Source: Mycobacterium fragae
Lineage (GTDB): Bacteria; Actinomycetota; Actinomycetes; Mycobacteriales; Mycobacteriaceae
Assembly (NCBI RefSeq): GCF_002102185.1
Contig: NZ_LQOW01000014.1
Coordinates: forward strand, 208,792-272,791
Direction: 5' to 3'
Length of the DNA: 64,000 bases
The notes beneath the pieces are model-generated. The model ran no database searches. It worked only from the letters and a program-made list of their open reading frames with translations, and was not told the DNA's origin. Positions 1-10,202 of the stretch are shown here, in pieces (position 1 is the first letter of the stretch; each line of letters starts with the position of its first letter). A program made the translations under genes and the position numbers.

Positions 1-1743
<1,743 letters not shown>

Positions 1744-1817
1744 GGCTTTGTCCCTTATGGGTAGGAGTCTTTGGCGCTCCCCATCCTAGGTGACGGGTCG
1801 GCGAGAGCCGCCCATCG

Positions 1818-2480
1818 TCAGGCCAGCCGGATCAGGCCATAGTCGTAGCCGTGCCGGCGATAGACCACGCTGGCCTTGTCGGTCTCCTTGTCGTGGAAAA
1901 GAAAGAAGTCGTGGCCGACGAGTTCCATCTGTGAGAGCGCGTCGTCGACGGTCATCGGGGTCGCTGGGTGTTCCTTGGTGCGCACGATTCGACCCGGCTC
2001 GTGGTCGACGTCGGCTTCAGGTGCGGGCTCTGCGTTTGTGACCGGTGCAGGCGACGGCGCCGTCGCGGTGGCCGTGGCCAGTGAAACGGGTGTCTTGTCG
2101 CCGTAGTGGACTTTGCGGCGATCCTTGACCCGGCGCAATCGGGCCTCCAGCTTGGCGGCCGCGGCCTCGAATGCGGCATAGAAGCTGTTGGCGCAGGCCT
2201 CGCCGCGGACTACCGGCCCGCGGCCGCGGGCGCTGATCTCGACACGTTGACACGACTTGCGCTGGCGTCGGTTGGGGGCGTGTTTGAGTTCGACATCGAA
2301 CAGGTAGATCGTTCGGTCGAACCGTTCCAAGCGGGCGAGTTTCTGCGAAACGTAGATGCGGTAGTGGTCGGGGATCTCGACGTTGCGTCCTTTGACGACG
2401 ACCTCGGCACGCGGCGTCGGTTCGTCCTGCTCGTCGCTGTCCGCCAGAAGCTGGCCGGAATCCACGGTTTGCCTTGACAT
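1818..2480 (-). CDS. hpf: Long-form ribosome hibernation promoting factor
   Basis: Predicted to bind the 30S decoding region and promote 100S or inactive ribosome formation in stasis. The 220-residue product has the HPF/RaiA domain near residues 28-125 (EVVVKGRNVEIPDHYRIYV, then KLARLERF). A charged linker rich in Ala, Pro and Thr follows, and then the C-terminal dimerisation domain from about 173 (TVDDALSQMELVGHDFFLF to the terminal GYDYGLIRLA). The open frame continues upstream to 2666, but the ATG at 2480 gives the family-like start MSRQTVDSG; the extra 62 residues are Arg-rich and unlike the family. It is the Rv3241c counterpart between secA1 and comF. Confidence 0.93.
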   Translation of the reverse strand: MSRQTVDSGQLLADSDEQDEPTPRAEVVVKGRNVEIPDHYRIYVSQKLARLERFDRTIYLFDVELKHAPNRRQRKSCQRVEISARGRGPVVRGEACANSFYAAFEAAAAKLEARLRRVKDRRKVHYGDKTPVSLATATATAPSPAPVTNAEPAPEADVDHEPGRIVRTKEHPATPMTVDDALSQMELVGHDFFLFHDKETDKASVVYRRHGYDYGLIRLA

Positions 2481-2733
2481 TCTGGACAACTCGTTTCTCT
2501 CGCGTCGCACGCGCCAGGCGTGCCCGGCTGTCAGGTACACGCGCCGACGGGGTTCGCATGGTGCCGTGGCCGCCCGCCGGTGCAAAGGTGTCGAGAACTC
2601 ACCTCCTACCGTCATTGGGTCCGTGGCGCCTCGATCTATGGAGAAGCGCCGCCGTGAGGCGTTCACGGGTGCTTGGTCCCGACGGTAGACCGTTTACAGG
2701 CGGTAGTGCCAGTATTTTCCTGTTGCGAGTTGT

Positions 2734-3393
2734 TTACGCCGCTGCAACGGCCAAGACTGCCGACACGCGGATACCCGCGGCCTGCAGGACGCGTACCGAC
2801 TCGCAGGCGGTCGCGCCGGTGGTGACGATGTCGTCGACGAGCAGCACGTCACCTTGGACCGGCCTGCGCAGCACCACCCGGCCCCTGATGTTGCGCTCTC
2901 GCTCGGCGGTACCCAGCCCGGCTGAGTCGCGGGCCACGGCCTTCATCCGCAACGCCGGGACGACGGCGATGCCCGGGTGCTTTTCCACCGCCGCGGTCGC
3001 CATCCGGGTGACCGGATCACCGCCGCGCCGACGCGCCGCCCAGCGGCGGGTGGGCGCCGGAACGATCGTCAGCGGAACGTCGAGCAGACCCCAGGTGAGT
3101 AGTCGGTGCACGCCGCATGCCAGGGCCCCGGCCAACGGAGCGATGAGGTCTGCCCGGCCGCGGTCCTTCATCCCGACGATCGCTTGGCGGCGCGCACCCG
3201 CGTAGCGGCCCAGCGCGAACACCGGCACTTGCGGATCGATGCGCGGGCTTACCACCCGCGGCGCATCGGGCGGTACCGATAACTCGGTGGCGCAGGCCTC
3301 GCACCATCGAGTCGACGCCGCGCCGCAGCCTCCGCACTCCCGCGGCAACATCAGATCGAGCACGACGCCAAGTGTGGCGGGCAGGGGCGACAA
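2734..3393 (-). CDS. ComF family phosphoribosyltransferase-like protein
   Basis: A 219-residue ComF-like protein, linked to DNA uptake in naturally competent bacteria but of unknown role in mycobacteria. It has an N-terminal zinc-finger-like cysteine set (RECGGCGAASTRWCEAC, residues 18-34) and a C-terminal PRPP-binding loop VLLVDDIVTTGAT (about 183-195). It corresponds to Rv3242c and keeps its place between hpf and the lpqB-mtrBA block. In M. tuberculosis the next genes are Rv3243c and lpqB; here about 23.6 kb of other DNA lies between. The hemerythrin-like gene ends only 12 bases upstream on the same strand, so the two are probably co-transcribed. Confidence 0.92.
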   Translation of the reverse strand: MSPLPATLGVVLDLMLPRECGGCGAASTRWCEACATELSVPPDAPRVVSPRIDPQVPVFALGRYAGARRQAIVGMKDRGRADLIAPLAGALACGVHRLLTWGLLDVPLTIVPAPTRRWAARRRGGDPVTRMATAAVEKHPGIAVVPALRMKAVARDSAGLGTAERERNIRGRVVLRRPVQGDVLLVDDIVTTGATACESVRVLQAAGIRVSAVLAVAAA

Positions 3394-3405
3394 GGAGGAG
3401 GGCCG

Positions 3406-4098
3406 CTAGCCCCATGCGCTCCCAAGCCGAGCGCGATAACTGGTCGCAGCCCGTCGCGCAAGAAGCCTCACCAGCAACCTCTGCGGTGGCGCCATGCCGG
3501 CAAGGAAGCGCCGCCGCTCGTCGATGGTGCATGCCTCCAGGGCCATGCCGACAAATGCGAGGCCGAACCACACGTTGCGGCCGGTAAGGAAGGAGCCACC
3601 CCGTTCGGTTACCGCGCGCCACTCGGCATCGCTCATGTTCTCGTTGATGAGCGGAACGATCCGCTCTTCTTCCGCGGCGAGGTGATCGCTAACCAACTCC
3701 CCCAGCGCCCTGATCTCAGAAACCAGCATCTGTGAGGCCCGCGACTGAATCGCGAAATGCCTCGTGGAGTTAGTCGCCGCAATCCACTCGGTCAGCCGCA
3801 ACTCGACACCGACCACTGCCTTGGCGATGAACTCGTGTTCGGTCTCCATGCGCTGGATGTCTTCAGCACATTGGGGCATCCGGTCGTGCAGCTTCGGCCA
3901 CAACAGCTCGTCTTCGGCCATGTGGTGGTGGTGCAGCGCCGCCAGCACGTTTTTGGTATGGCCTGCCACTCGATTCGCGCGGCCACGCTGACCGGGCCGC
4001 ACGCTGCGGACCAGATGGGGAGCCGATTGCAGCTCCTTGCGGAAAATACTGTGCACCAAGGCCATTTCGAATGCGTCGGTCGGCATCGTTTCATGCAC
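3406..4098 (-). CDS. Hemerythrin-like (HHE domain) protein
   Basis: A 230-residue protein with a hemerythrin HHE four-helix bundle in its first 160 residues. Likely di-iron ligands are H16, H47, the HHHH run at 56-59 followed by AEDELLWP, H88 in ETEHEF, and the later DHLAAEEERIVPL. Such proteins sense or bind O2 or NO, or handle iron and peroxide; which applies here is not clear. The last 70 residues (RNVWFGLAFVGMALEACT onward) form an extra tail with one hydrophobic stretch. The gene sits at the left edge of the accessory block, directly upstream of comF. Its 236-base upstream gap shows no obvious conserved operator of the type found elsewhere in the block. Confidence 0.82.
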   Translation of the reverse strand: MHETMPTDAFEMALVHSIFRKELQSAPHLVRSVRPGQRGRANRVAGHTKNVLAALHHHHMAEDELLWPKLHDRMPQCAEDIQRMETEHEFIAKAVVGVELRLTEWIAATNSTRHFAIQSRASQMLVSEIRALGELVSDHLAAEEERIVPLINENMSDAEWRAVTERGGSFLTGRNVWFGLAFVGMALEACTIDERRRFLAGMAPPQRLLVRLLARRAATSYRARLGSAWG

Positions 4099-4334
4099 CT
4101 CTTCTCGTGAACATTAGGACTGCGCACACAGCCCTGCTTTCGCTTGGTTGACGAGGCTGGCGCATAACCGACAGCCACACGACATATCTGAGTATCGAGA
4201 TCTCTAGACGCATCACTGCGCAACCGACCTCGACGAAGTAGCACAGGTTGGATCGTTGACCCCATGCGATAACCGCGTACCGTCGCCCAGCTCGATGAAC
4301 CGGCGCACGACACCGTCGACTGTGGGCAATGGGG

Positions 4335-5933
4335 TCACGGGGCGGCACTTCGCTGGACTGCCGCGGCGTGTTCTCCGGCTCGTTTGCCAGAGAACACGCA
4401 GTCAGCTAGTGAAAGGCCACTAATGTAGGAGTTCGAACAGACGCCGACCGCTGTCCGCCCGACTGCGTAAAGGCCCCGAATGGGAGACCCATTGTCGGTC
4501 AATACCTCTCCACTGGCTCCGTCAACTCTCAAGCCTCCCAGAGTGATCCCGGGGACGAAGTAGGCTCGGGAGGGCCGGATCGAGATGTCTAGGCCGTAGA
4601 ACGGGGCACGTGTCAATGGACGACACATTGACGGTGCTTTGTGCGCGGGATCTTCGAGACCCCCATCCAGGGCGCTGTTATATGCCGCCACAGTCGTCTC
4701 TAGACCCGATGCTGAGATCCCCAGCTTGACGGCGAGCTCACGCAGGGTGGTGGCCTTGCGGCGCTCAATCGTGAACACCGCAGCCACTTGGAGCCGCTGC
4801 ACAGACGAGGTCTGGCTGAGGAACTGAGCCCGCGCCCGCTTCCACATGGCCGCATCGAGAATGAGGAATCCCCGCCCACCGAATTCGCGGACCATGACGT
4901 CGGTGTGGGTGGCGCCGTAGAGATCCTCGTTGGCGATGCGCTCGCCGCTCACCCCCACGGTGATGCCCTCAAGCATCGCCGCGGGCGGGCTCAGGAACCG
5001 CCACCCAGCAATTCGATTCAGATACCCGGTTGCCCCGCCAACGTTGGCGCCAAGGATGATGCCGCTGCCATCGTCGGCCGCGGTACCCAGCGGTGATATG
5101 CCGGCATAGGAAGGTGCATAGCGGCGCACCATGTCACTGTTGAAGGCAAATCCACCGGCGGCCAAAATGACATTCGGTGCGCGTACGTTGAGCTCCTTGG
5201 AACGCCGCCATAGCCGTGCCTCACCAGTGGGAAACTTACTGGCGACTTCAGGAGCCCAGTTGAGAAGCTTGGACTGCAATGGTGCTGTGCGGCAATAGTA
5301 TTGCCGCAGTAACGATTCGTCGGTGACACTGCGACACCGTACTCCTGCCATCCCGCATCCCTCTGTGACGAGCTGCTCGGCGCGGGTCAACGGGAGGAAC
5401 ACCACGCCGAGCTGGGCGGCCGAGCGGCGCAGTGCCCGCCACATCGTACGACCCGAACCCATGCCTTTGGCGACCTGACGGTGTCCGCGCGGAGCCGGCG
5501 TGGCGTGCAGGCAGTAGGGATAAGCGCGTTCATTCCCAGAGAAATACAGATAGTGCCTGTCGGTCGGATAAGACGTCTTGTAATCGCACAGCGACGCGGC
5601 AAATCTGGCGCCATGGCGCTCCAACCACGAAAGCCGCTGGACACTTTCGTCGCAGAACCTACGCAACGTCTGGTCGTCGACCGCACCGGCGACCTCTTGG
5701 CGGAGGTAGCTGTACATGTTGTCCGGTGTGTCTTCGTAGCCCGCCGCGTGCTGATAGGAAGTACCTCCGCCGGCATACACCACTCCACCCGAGAGCGCCG
5801 AGGCACCGCCTCCCAGTGATCGGTCCACGACGAGCACTCGCGCGCCATGCTCAGCGGCTGCAATTGCCGCACATGCGCCGGCAGCACCGAATCCTACTAC
5901 CACTACATCGAAGTCACCGTTTTCGAACTTCAT
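4335..5933 (-). CDS. FAD-dependent oxidoreductase, fumarate reductase/ketosteroid dehydrogenase-like
   Basis: A 532-residue flavoprotein. The N-terminal dinucleotide fold VVVGFGAAGACAA (GxGxxG at residues 15-20) is followed by SLGGGASALSGGVVYAGGG. A C-terminal FAD loop GLYAVGRTAVGVCSNSYISG closes the fold, as in fumarate reductase, urocanate reductase and 3-ketosteroid-dehydrogenase-type proteins. The likely reaction is a C=C dehydrogenation or reduction next to a carbonyl; the substrate is unknown. The ATG at 5933 overlaps the stop of the upstream GMC gene as TGATG, indicating translational coupling. It is the last gene of the leftward crp-nmo-sdr-gmc operon. The open frame extends 23 codons further upstream, but that stretch lies inside the GMC gene. 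Confidence 0.86.
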   Translation of the reverse strand: MKFENGDFDVVVVGFGAAGACAAIAAAEHGARVLVVDRSLGGGASALSGGVVYAGGGTSYQHAAGYEDTPDNMYSYLRQEVAGAVDDQTLRRFCDESVQRLSWLERHGARFAASLCDYKTSYPTDRHYLYFSGNERAYPYCLHATPAPRGHRQVAKGMGSGRTMWRALRRSAAQLGVVFLPLTRAEQLVTEGCGMAGVRCRSVTDESLLRQYYCRTAPLQSKLLNWAPEVASKFPTGEARLWRRSKELNVRAPNVILAAGGFAFNSDMVRRYAPSYAGISPLGTAADDGSGIILGANVGGATGYLNRIAGWRFLSPPAAMLEGITVGVSGERIANEDLYGATHTDVMVREFGGRGFLILDAAMWKRARAQFLSQTSSVQRLQVAAVFTIERRKATTLRELAVKLGISASGLETTVAAYNSALDGGLEDPAHKAPSMCRPLTRAPFYGLDISIRPSRAYFVPGITLGGLRVDGASGEVLTDNGSPIRGLYAVGRTAVGVCSNSYISGLSLADCVFSGKRAGEHAAAVQRSAAP

Positions 5934-7561
5934 CACGCCGAGGCCGCCAGGCGATGCTGGGTCTTGATTTCCTCGGCAGCACGCTCGCCAATGACCACAC
6001 ACGGCGCCATTGTGTTACCGCTGGTGATTCTAGGCATGATGGATCCGTCAGCGACACGTAGGTTTTCGACGCCGTAGACCTTTAGGCTGCTGTCGACGAC
6101 GGCGAGCGGATCGCGTCCCATTTTGGCCGTACCCACCATGTGCCAGTAGGTAATTGCAGCATTCCGCAGATACGCCAAAAGGTCCTCACCCTTCAGATCA
6201 CCAGGCATCACCTCGCGCTTGAAAAGTGGACGCAGCAGCGCGGAATTGCCGACTTCACGCATGTCTTCAACACATTTCACCGCGAGACGTAAGTCGTCTG
6301 GGTGCGACAGACCGTTGTGCACCACCCTGACGGGTTGATCGGGATCGGGACTGGTTAGCTCGACGACGCCGCGGCTCTTGGGATGCGTGAGCGCCCCCAA
6401 CATCGTCCAGCCAACGTCAGGGAGCTCGAATCGCGCACTGTTCTCCGGGGTAGTAAGCAGGAGTGGCCCTTGGCAGGCGAACAAGTCGGGCTCGTCCGAT
6501 CCGTCGTGACTAGACCAAAACATGACCGCATCACCCAGCTGATCGGCCGGACCAGCGGGGAGTTCCCAGATGCACGAGAAACCAAGGTGGTCTTGGAGGT
6601 TACGACCGACACCGAGCAGATGCTGGACCACCGGCACTCCCAGAGCTTGCAACCTGCCCTGGTCGCCAACTCCGGAAAGCATGAGAGTTTTGGGAGTATG
6701 GATTGCTCCCATCGAGAGCACGACCTCCGCGCCGGCGACAAATCGCCGGATTTCGCCGCGATATGAGACCTCGACTGCGGTCGCCCGATTGTGCTCAATG
6801 ATCACGCGGCGCACCAACGCATGTGACAGCACGGTCAGATTTGGCCGGTCCATGTACGGATAAGTGTACGAACGGAAGACCGATTGGCGCTTTCCATCGC
6901 GCGCCCGAATGTCGATGATCGCCGCGCCGCCCTTGCCTTCCATCATCTTTCCGTTCGGGTGGTCAAAGGAATCGATACCCAGGCATTCGGCGGCTTCCAG
7001 CACGGCCTGAGCCACGGGATGCGGGTTGCATCTCGGTTGCACGTAGGTAGGTCCACCGCTGCCCCGGTATTCGCTATCTGGAGCGCCATGCCAGTCCTCG
7101 GCGCGGCGGTAGGTCTCGAGAACGGACTCGTAGCTCCAAGCATTGCTTCCCGATTCGGCTGCGAAGAATTCCCAGTCCGATTTATGGCCGCGTACCCAGG
7201 CCATCAAGTTGATGCTCGAGCCGCCACCAAGAACCTTGCCCATGGACAGCGGTAGCGCCCGGCCATTGAGGTGCTGGTTGGGCTCCGCCTGGAACGCCCA
7301 ATCCGTGACGCCGCCGAGGTTTGTGTGCCACAGGCTTGCCTCGGTGACGCTGGGTATGTCGTCGCTACCACCCGCTTCCAACAACAACACACTGACGGCT
7401 GGGTTTTCGGCCAGCCGACGGGCGATCACCGAGCCTGACGATCCGGCGCCGCAGACGATGAAGTCGTAGTGCTGTTTCAGGTCAGCAGCCAGGCGCTCCT
7501 GGTTTACGCGGACTCGGCGGGCGTGCTCGTTGTCGACGGTGGTATCGAAATCAGAGGGCAT
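5933..7561 (-). CDS. GMC family FAD alcohol oxidoreductase (choline dehydrogenase-like)
   Basis: A 542-residue glucose-methanol-choline oxidoreductase that should oxidise an alcohol to an aldehyde or ketone using FAD. The GAGSSG dinucleotide motif is at 38-43. The GMC signature GKVLGGGSSINLMAWVRGH follows. Near the C-terminus are the catalytic His in TYWHMVGTAKMG and the partner Asn in TSGNTMAP. It lies 17 bases after the SDR gene and overlaps the downstream flavoprotein start by one base, so it is part of a tight operon. A second, divergent GMC gene lies at 16284. The substrate cannot be predicted: polyethylene glycol, terpene alcohol and cholesterol-type enzymes share this fold. Confidence 0.92.
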   Translation of the reverse strand: MPSDFDTTVDNEHARRVRVNQERLAADLKQHYDFIVCGAGSSGSVIARRLAENPAVSVLLLEAGGSDDIPSVTEASLWHTNLGGVTDWAFQAEPNQHLNGRALPLSMGKVLGGGSSINLMAWVRGHKSDWEFFAAESGSNAWSYESVLETYRRAEDWHGAPDSEYRGSGGPTYVQPRCNPHPVAQAVLEAAECLGIDSFDHPNGKMMEGKGGAAIIDIRARDGKRQSVFRSYTYPYMDRPNLTVLSHALVRRVIIEHNRATAVEVSYRGEIRRFVAGAEVVLSMGAIHTPKTLMLSGVGDQGRLQALGVPVVQHLLGVGRNLQDHLGFSCIWELPAGPADQLGDAVMFWSSHDGSDEPDLFACQGPLLLTTPENSARFELPDVGWTMLGALTHPKSRGVVELTSPDPDQPVRVVHNGLSHPDDLRLAVKCVEDMREVGNSALLRPLFKREVMPGDLKGEDLLAYLRNAAITYWHMVGTAKMGRDPLAVVDSSLKVYGVENLRVADGSIMPRITSGNTMAPCVVIGERAAEEIKTQHRLAASA

Positions 7562-7578
7562 AGTTATCCATTCGCTTT

Positions 7579-8298
7579 CTAGTGGCCGGCGCTCTGACCG
7601 CCATCGATGTGGAGGACCTCACCGGTGACGAAAGGTGCCGTTTCGAGGTAGAGGGCGCCATGTACGACGTCGGCGACGGCGCCTATCCGGTTTTGGGGAT
7701 GCAGTCCCGCGTAACTGGTGGCGGCGTCGACACCATCGTGCATGGGTGTATCGATGACGCCGGGAGATATTGCGTTGACCCGGATCCCATGGCGGGCGTA
7801 TTCGATGGCTAGCGATTTGGTGACGGCGGCAAGGCCACCCTTGGTGAGTGCGGTCAAGGCCGACGGGACAGCAGTAAGAGCTTGTTCCACCAGGGTTGTG
7901 GTGATGTTGACGACGTGACCGCCGTCGTCTTGCGCCAACATCTCGGCGATGACGCGCTGTGTGATATGAAAGAATCCGAGCAGGTTTGCCGATGTGACCC
8001 GCGCATAGTCTTCGGTGGTGTAGAAGATGAACGGCTTGGGGACGAAGATGCCGGCGTTGTTGATCAATGTGTCGATGCGGCCAAACCGCGCTACCGCTTC
8101 AATAACGAGGCGCTCGGACGTGCTGGGATCGGCGATATCGCCCGCGACGGTGACTACCTCTGGATGGCTCGAGTCAGTAATGGTGCGCGAGTTGGCGATT
8201 ACCCGATAGCCGTGCTTGCGGTACGCCTCGACCAAACCGGCACCGATCCCCCGCGATGCGCCGGTTATGATGGCGACTTTCTCACCGTCGAATTCCAT
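7579..8298 (-). CDS. Short-chain dehydrogenase/reductase with atypical active site
   Basis: A 239-residue classical-size SDR. TGASRGIG at 12-19 is the cofactor-binding loop, NNAG sits at 80-83, and the C-terminal VNAISPGVIDTPMH is typical of the family. The active site is odd. The YxxxK lysine is present (K153 in ALTKGGLAAV), but the position of the catalytic tyrosine is Thr149. The catalytic Ser region reads NITTT (131-135). Either another residue takes the proton, or the protein is a non-canonical or non-catalytic SDR. It lies 30 bases downstream of the nitronate monooxygenase-like gene and 17 bases upstream of the GMC gene in the same operon. Confidence 0.9.
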   Translation of the reverse strand: MEFDGEKVAIITGASRGIGAGLVEAYRKHGYRVIANSRTITDSSHPEVVTVAGDIADPSTSERLVIEAVARFGRIDTLINNAGIFVPKPFIFYTTEDYARVTSANLLGFFHITQRVIAEMLAQDDGGHVVNITTTLVEQALTAVPSALTALTKGGLAAVTKSLAIEYARHGIRVNAISPGVIDTPMHDGVDAATSYAGLHPQNRIGAVADVVHGALYLETAPFVTGEVLHIDGGQSAGH

Positions 8299-8328
8299 TG
8301 CGTTGTTGTATGCCTCTCTATAGTTGGT

Positions 8329-9351
8329 TTAGCCCGCAAGCTCGCGCACCACGTCGGCCGCCGGACCCGCCTTCGCGTGATGGAACGCGGTGCCGGCCCA
8401 CAATGCGACCCTGTGCGGATCGCCCAACTTGACCGCGGCCGCCTGGACGGGACCTGTCATCATGGCGACCTGGGGAAAACCGAATATTGCGTCGGCCTCG
8501 CGTCTGTCGATGAATCGGTTGCGCAACGCTCGTGCGTAGCGTCCGGTGAACGCACGCGTCAGCACCGTGTGGGTGAACTGCGGGTCACATAACGCCGACC
8601 GATGCACGGGATTTGTCCCGGCTTCGTCCGTGAGCAAGAACGCCGTGCCGAGCTGCACTGCAGCAGCCCCCACGTCGCGCATCCGGCTCACGTCAGCCGG
8701 AGTGGCCAGTCCCCCTGCCGCGACGACCGGGCAGTCGAAGCAGGCCACGAGGGCGCCGACCAAATCGTCGACCGGATCATCGGGCGGCACGGCCTGCGCG
8801 TCATATGTCGCCCGATGCCCTCCAGCCTCTGGGCCCTGGGCCACCAGAGCATCCACCCCGCCGCCTAACGCGATAACAGCTTCTCGAACTGTTGTCACCG
8901 TGGCGAGGTTCAAAATGCCGACAGCTCGGAGCCGGCGGCATACCTCTTCGCTGGGAGAACCGAACGTGAAGGACACGACCTCGGGACGAAGATCGCACAC
9001 CACACCGAGTTTCGCCTCCCACTCGTCGTCAACTCCGCTCGGCTCATCCAGCGCAACACCGTAACGTTCGGCCTCCGGGGCCAGTGCTGCCGCGTATGTA
9101 GCGAGCTGTTCGCGTGTGGCAACTGGCTGCTGGGGCACAAACAGATTCACCCCGAGCGGCCCCGGCGTCAGCCTCCGCGCCGCGCCGATGGCATCGGCCA
9201 GGTCGTCGGCCGACAATAGGCCGGCCGCGAGAAAGCCAAGACCGCCCGCGTTGGTTACTGCGGCAGCCAACTCAGGCGTCGAGGGTCCCCCTGCCATCGG
9301 CGCGCCCAGAACCCGAATACTCAAATCCGCTATGCCAATTCGGTCAAGCAC
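8329..9351 (-). CDS. Nitronate monooxygenase / 2-nitropropane dioxygenase-like FMN enzyme
   Basis: A 340-residue TIM-barrel FMN protein of the NMO/NPD family, which includes nitronate monooxygenases and FabK-like enoyl reductases. It carries the N-terminal GAPMAGGPSTPELAAAV and GGLGFLAAG, the catalytic His179 in AQGPEAGGHR, and the phosphate-binding VVAAGGLATPADV and GAAAVQLGTAFLLTDEA. Its ATG overlaps the last 8 bases of the upstream Crp gene, so the two are coupled. In this operon of flavin oxidoreductases it may detoxify alkyl nitronates or act on another activated carbon acid. A nitro substrate is family knowledge, not something the sequence shows. Confidence 0.9.
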   Translation of the reverse strand: MLDRIGIADLSIRVLGAPMAGGPSTPELAAAVTNAGGLGFLAAGLLSADDLADAIGAARRLTPGPLGVNLFVPQQPVATREQLATYAAALAPEAERYGVALDEPSGVDDEWEAKLGVVCDLRPEVVSFTFGSPSEEVCRRLRAVGILNLATVTTVREAVIALGGGVDALVAQGPEAGGHRATYDAQAVPPDDPVDDLVGALVACFDCPVVAAGGLATPADVSRMRDVGAAAVQLGTAFLLTDEAGTNPVHRSALCDPQFTHTVLTRAFTGRYARALRNRFIDRREADAIFGFPQVAMMTGPVQAAAVKLGDPHRVALWAGTAFHHAKAGPAADVVRELAG

Positions 9352-10114
9352 AAGACACCTCCGGGATAGTGGTCGGGCCTACTAACGCAAGTGCTTGCCC
9401 ATCCACGATCAGGACACTGTTGTCCTCCAAGCGAATCCAGCCGCGATCCTGGAAATCGCGTAAGGTCGCAACGATTGTCTTCGGAGGAACACCGGTAAGA
9501 AGAGAGAAGTCGTTCAATGTCAGGTCATGCACCACCCTCACCACGTCACCCTCCCTCCGACCAAATCGTCGCCTCAAAAACAGCAGTCGGCTCGCAATGC
9601 GCTCTTGAGCGTCGGCGAACGCGAAATCGATAAACCTGTTCGTCGCCGCATTCGCCCAACGCGCGAACAGGCGCAGCACCTGATCGCTGACCTCTGGGCG
9701 TTCTGCCATCCAGCGCACAAGTTGGTCGCGTTCAATCGCTACGGCCCTAACCTCGGTGAGAGTGGTTACGCTCGTTTCTTGTGAATCGGGGTCGAAAAGG
9801 GTTATTGCACCGAATATCTCCCCGCGCCCGAGGATCTTCAGGACGATTTCGCAACCGTCAGGGCGCCGGTAGGAGACCTTGACTTTGCCTGAAATGATTA
9901 TGTAGAAACGACCACCGAAGTCTCCCGGAGCGCCCACGACGCAGCCGGCGCTGAACTGCTCGGATTCCAGCTGCTGAGACAGGGACGCCACGGCGTCGGT
10001 GCTAGTCCTGCTGAAAAGTCCGGATGCGACGAGCGCCGCCTGCACATCGCTGTGCGCCAGGCCTTGGGGCCGTAACGGCTTTTCATTTGTTCGCGAAACC
10101 GCTTGAGTCGTCAT
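9344..10114 (-). CDS. Crp/Fnr family transcriptional regulator heading the flavoenzyme operon
   Basis: A 256-residue regulator. The cyclic-nucleotide-binding-like beta-roll occupies the first half (FSAGCVVGAPGDFGGRFYI then GKVKVSYRRPDGCEIVLKI). A winged helix near the C-terminus contains NDFSLLTGVPPKTIVATLRD. Four clustered cysteines typical of FNR are absent, so an oxygen-sensing cluster is unlikely. The start at 10114 is supported by the promoter: a -10 box TAGCGT (10122-10127, minus strand) lies seven bases upstream of ATG, which predicts a leaderless transcript. It is translationally coupled to the NMO gene. The tandem operator at 10150-10185 places it under the block-wide AraC-type control. 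The frame extends to 10177, but that start would lie upstream of the -10 box. Confidence 0.88.
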   Translation of the reverse strand: MTTQAVSRTNEKPLRPQGLAHSDVQAALVASGLFSRTSTDAVASLSQQLESEQFSAGCVVGAPGDFGGRFYIIISGKVKVSYRRPDGCEIVLKILGRGEIFGAITLFDPDSQETSVTTLTEVRAVAIERDQLVRWMAERPEVSDQVLRLFARWANAATNRFIDFAFADAQERIASRLLFLRRRFGRREGDVVRVVHDLTLNDFSLLTGVPPKTIVATLRDFQDRGWIRLEDNSVLIVDGQALALVGPTTIPEVSCA

Positions 10115-10121
10115 GTCGTTA

Positions 10122-10185
10122 ACGCTATGGGAGGCCACAGCAAGCCGACTAGCCGCTGGGCGCAGTCTGCTGGCCACATTGCGTG
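10122..10185 (-). promoter_or_regulatory. Promoter of crp operon with tandem AraC-type half-sites
   Basis: Plus-strand half-sites TAGCCG-CTG-GGCGCA (10150-10164) and TGGCCA-CAT-TGCGTG (10171-10185) start 21 bp apart. On the minus strand a TAGCGT -10 box lies 22 nt beyond the proximal half-site and 7 nt before the crp ATG. The same arrangement recurs at six other promoters in the block. The activator identity is inferred. Confidence 0.75.
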
Positions 10186-10202
10186 AGAGATTCTCCGTTC
10201 AT

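Noticed and set aside
2481..2666. N-terminal extension of hpf
   Set aside because: The 62 extra residues are Arg-rich and lack HPF similarity, and the ATG at 2480 matches the family start.
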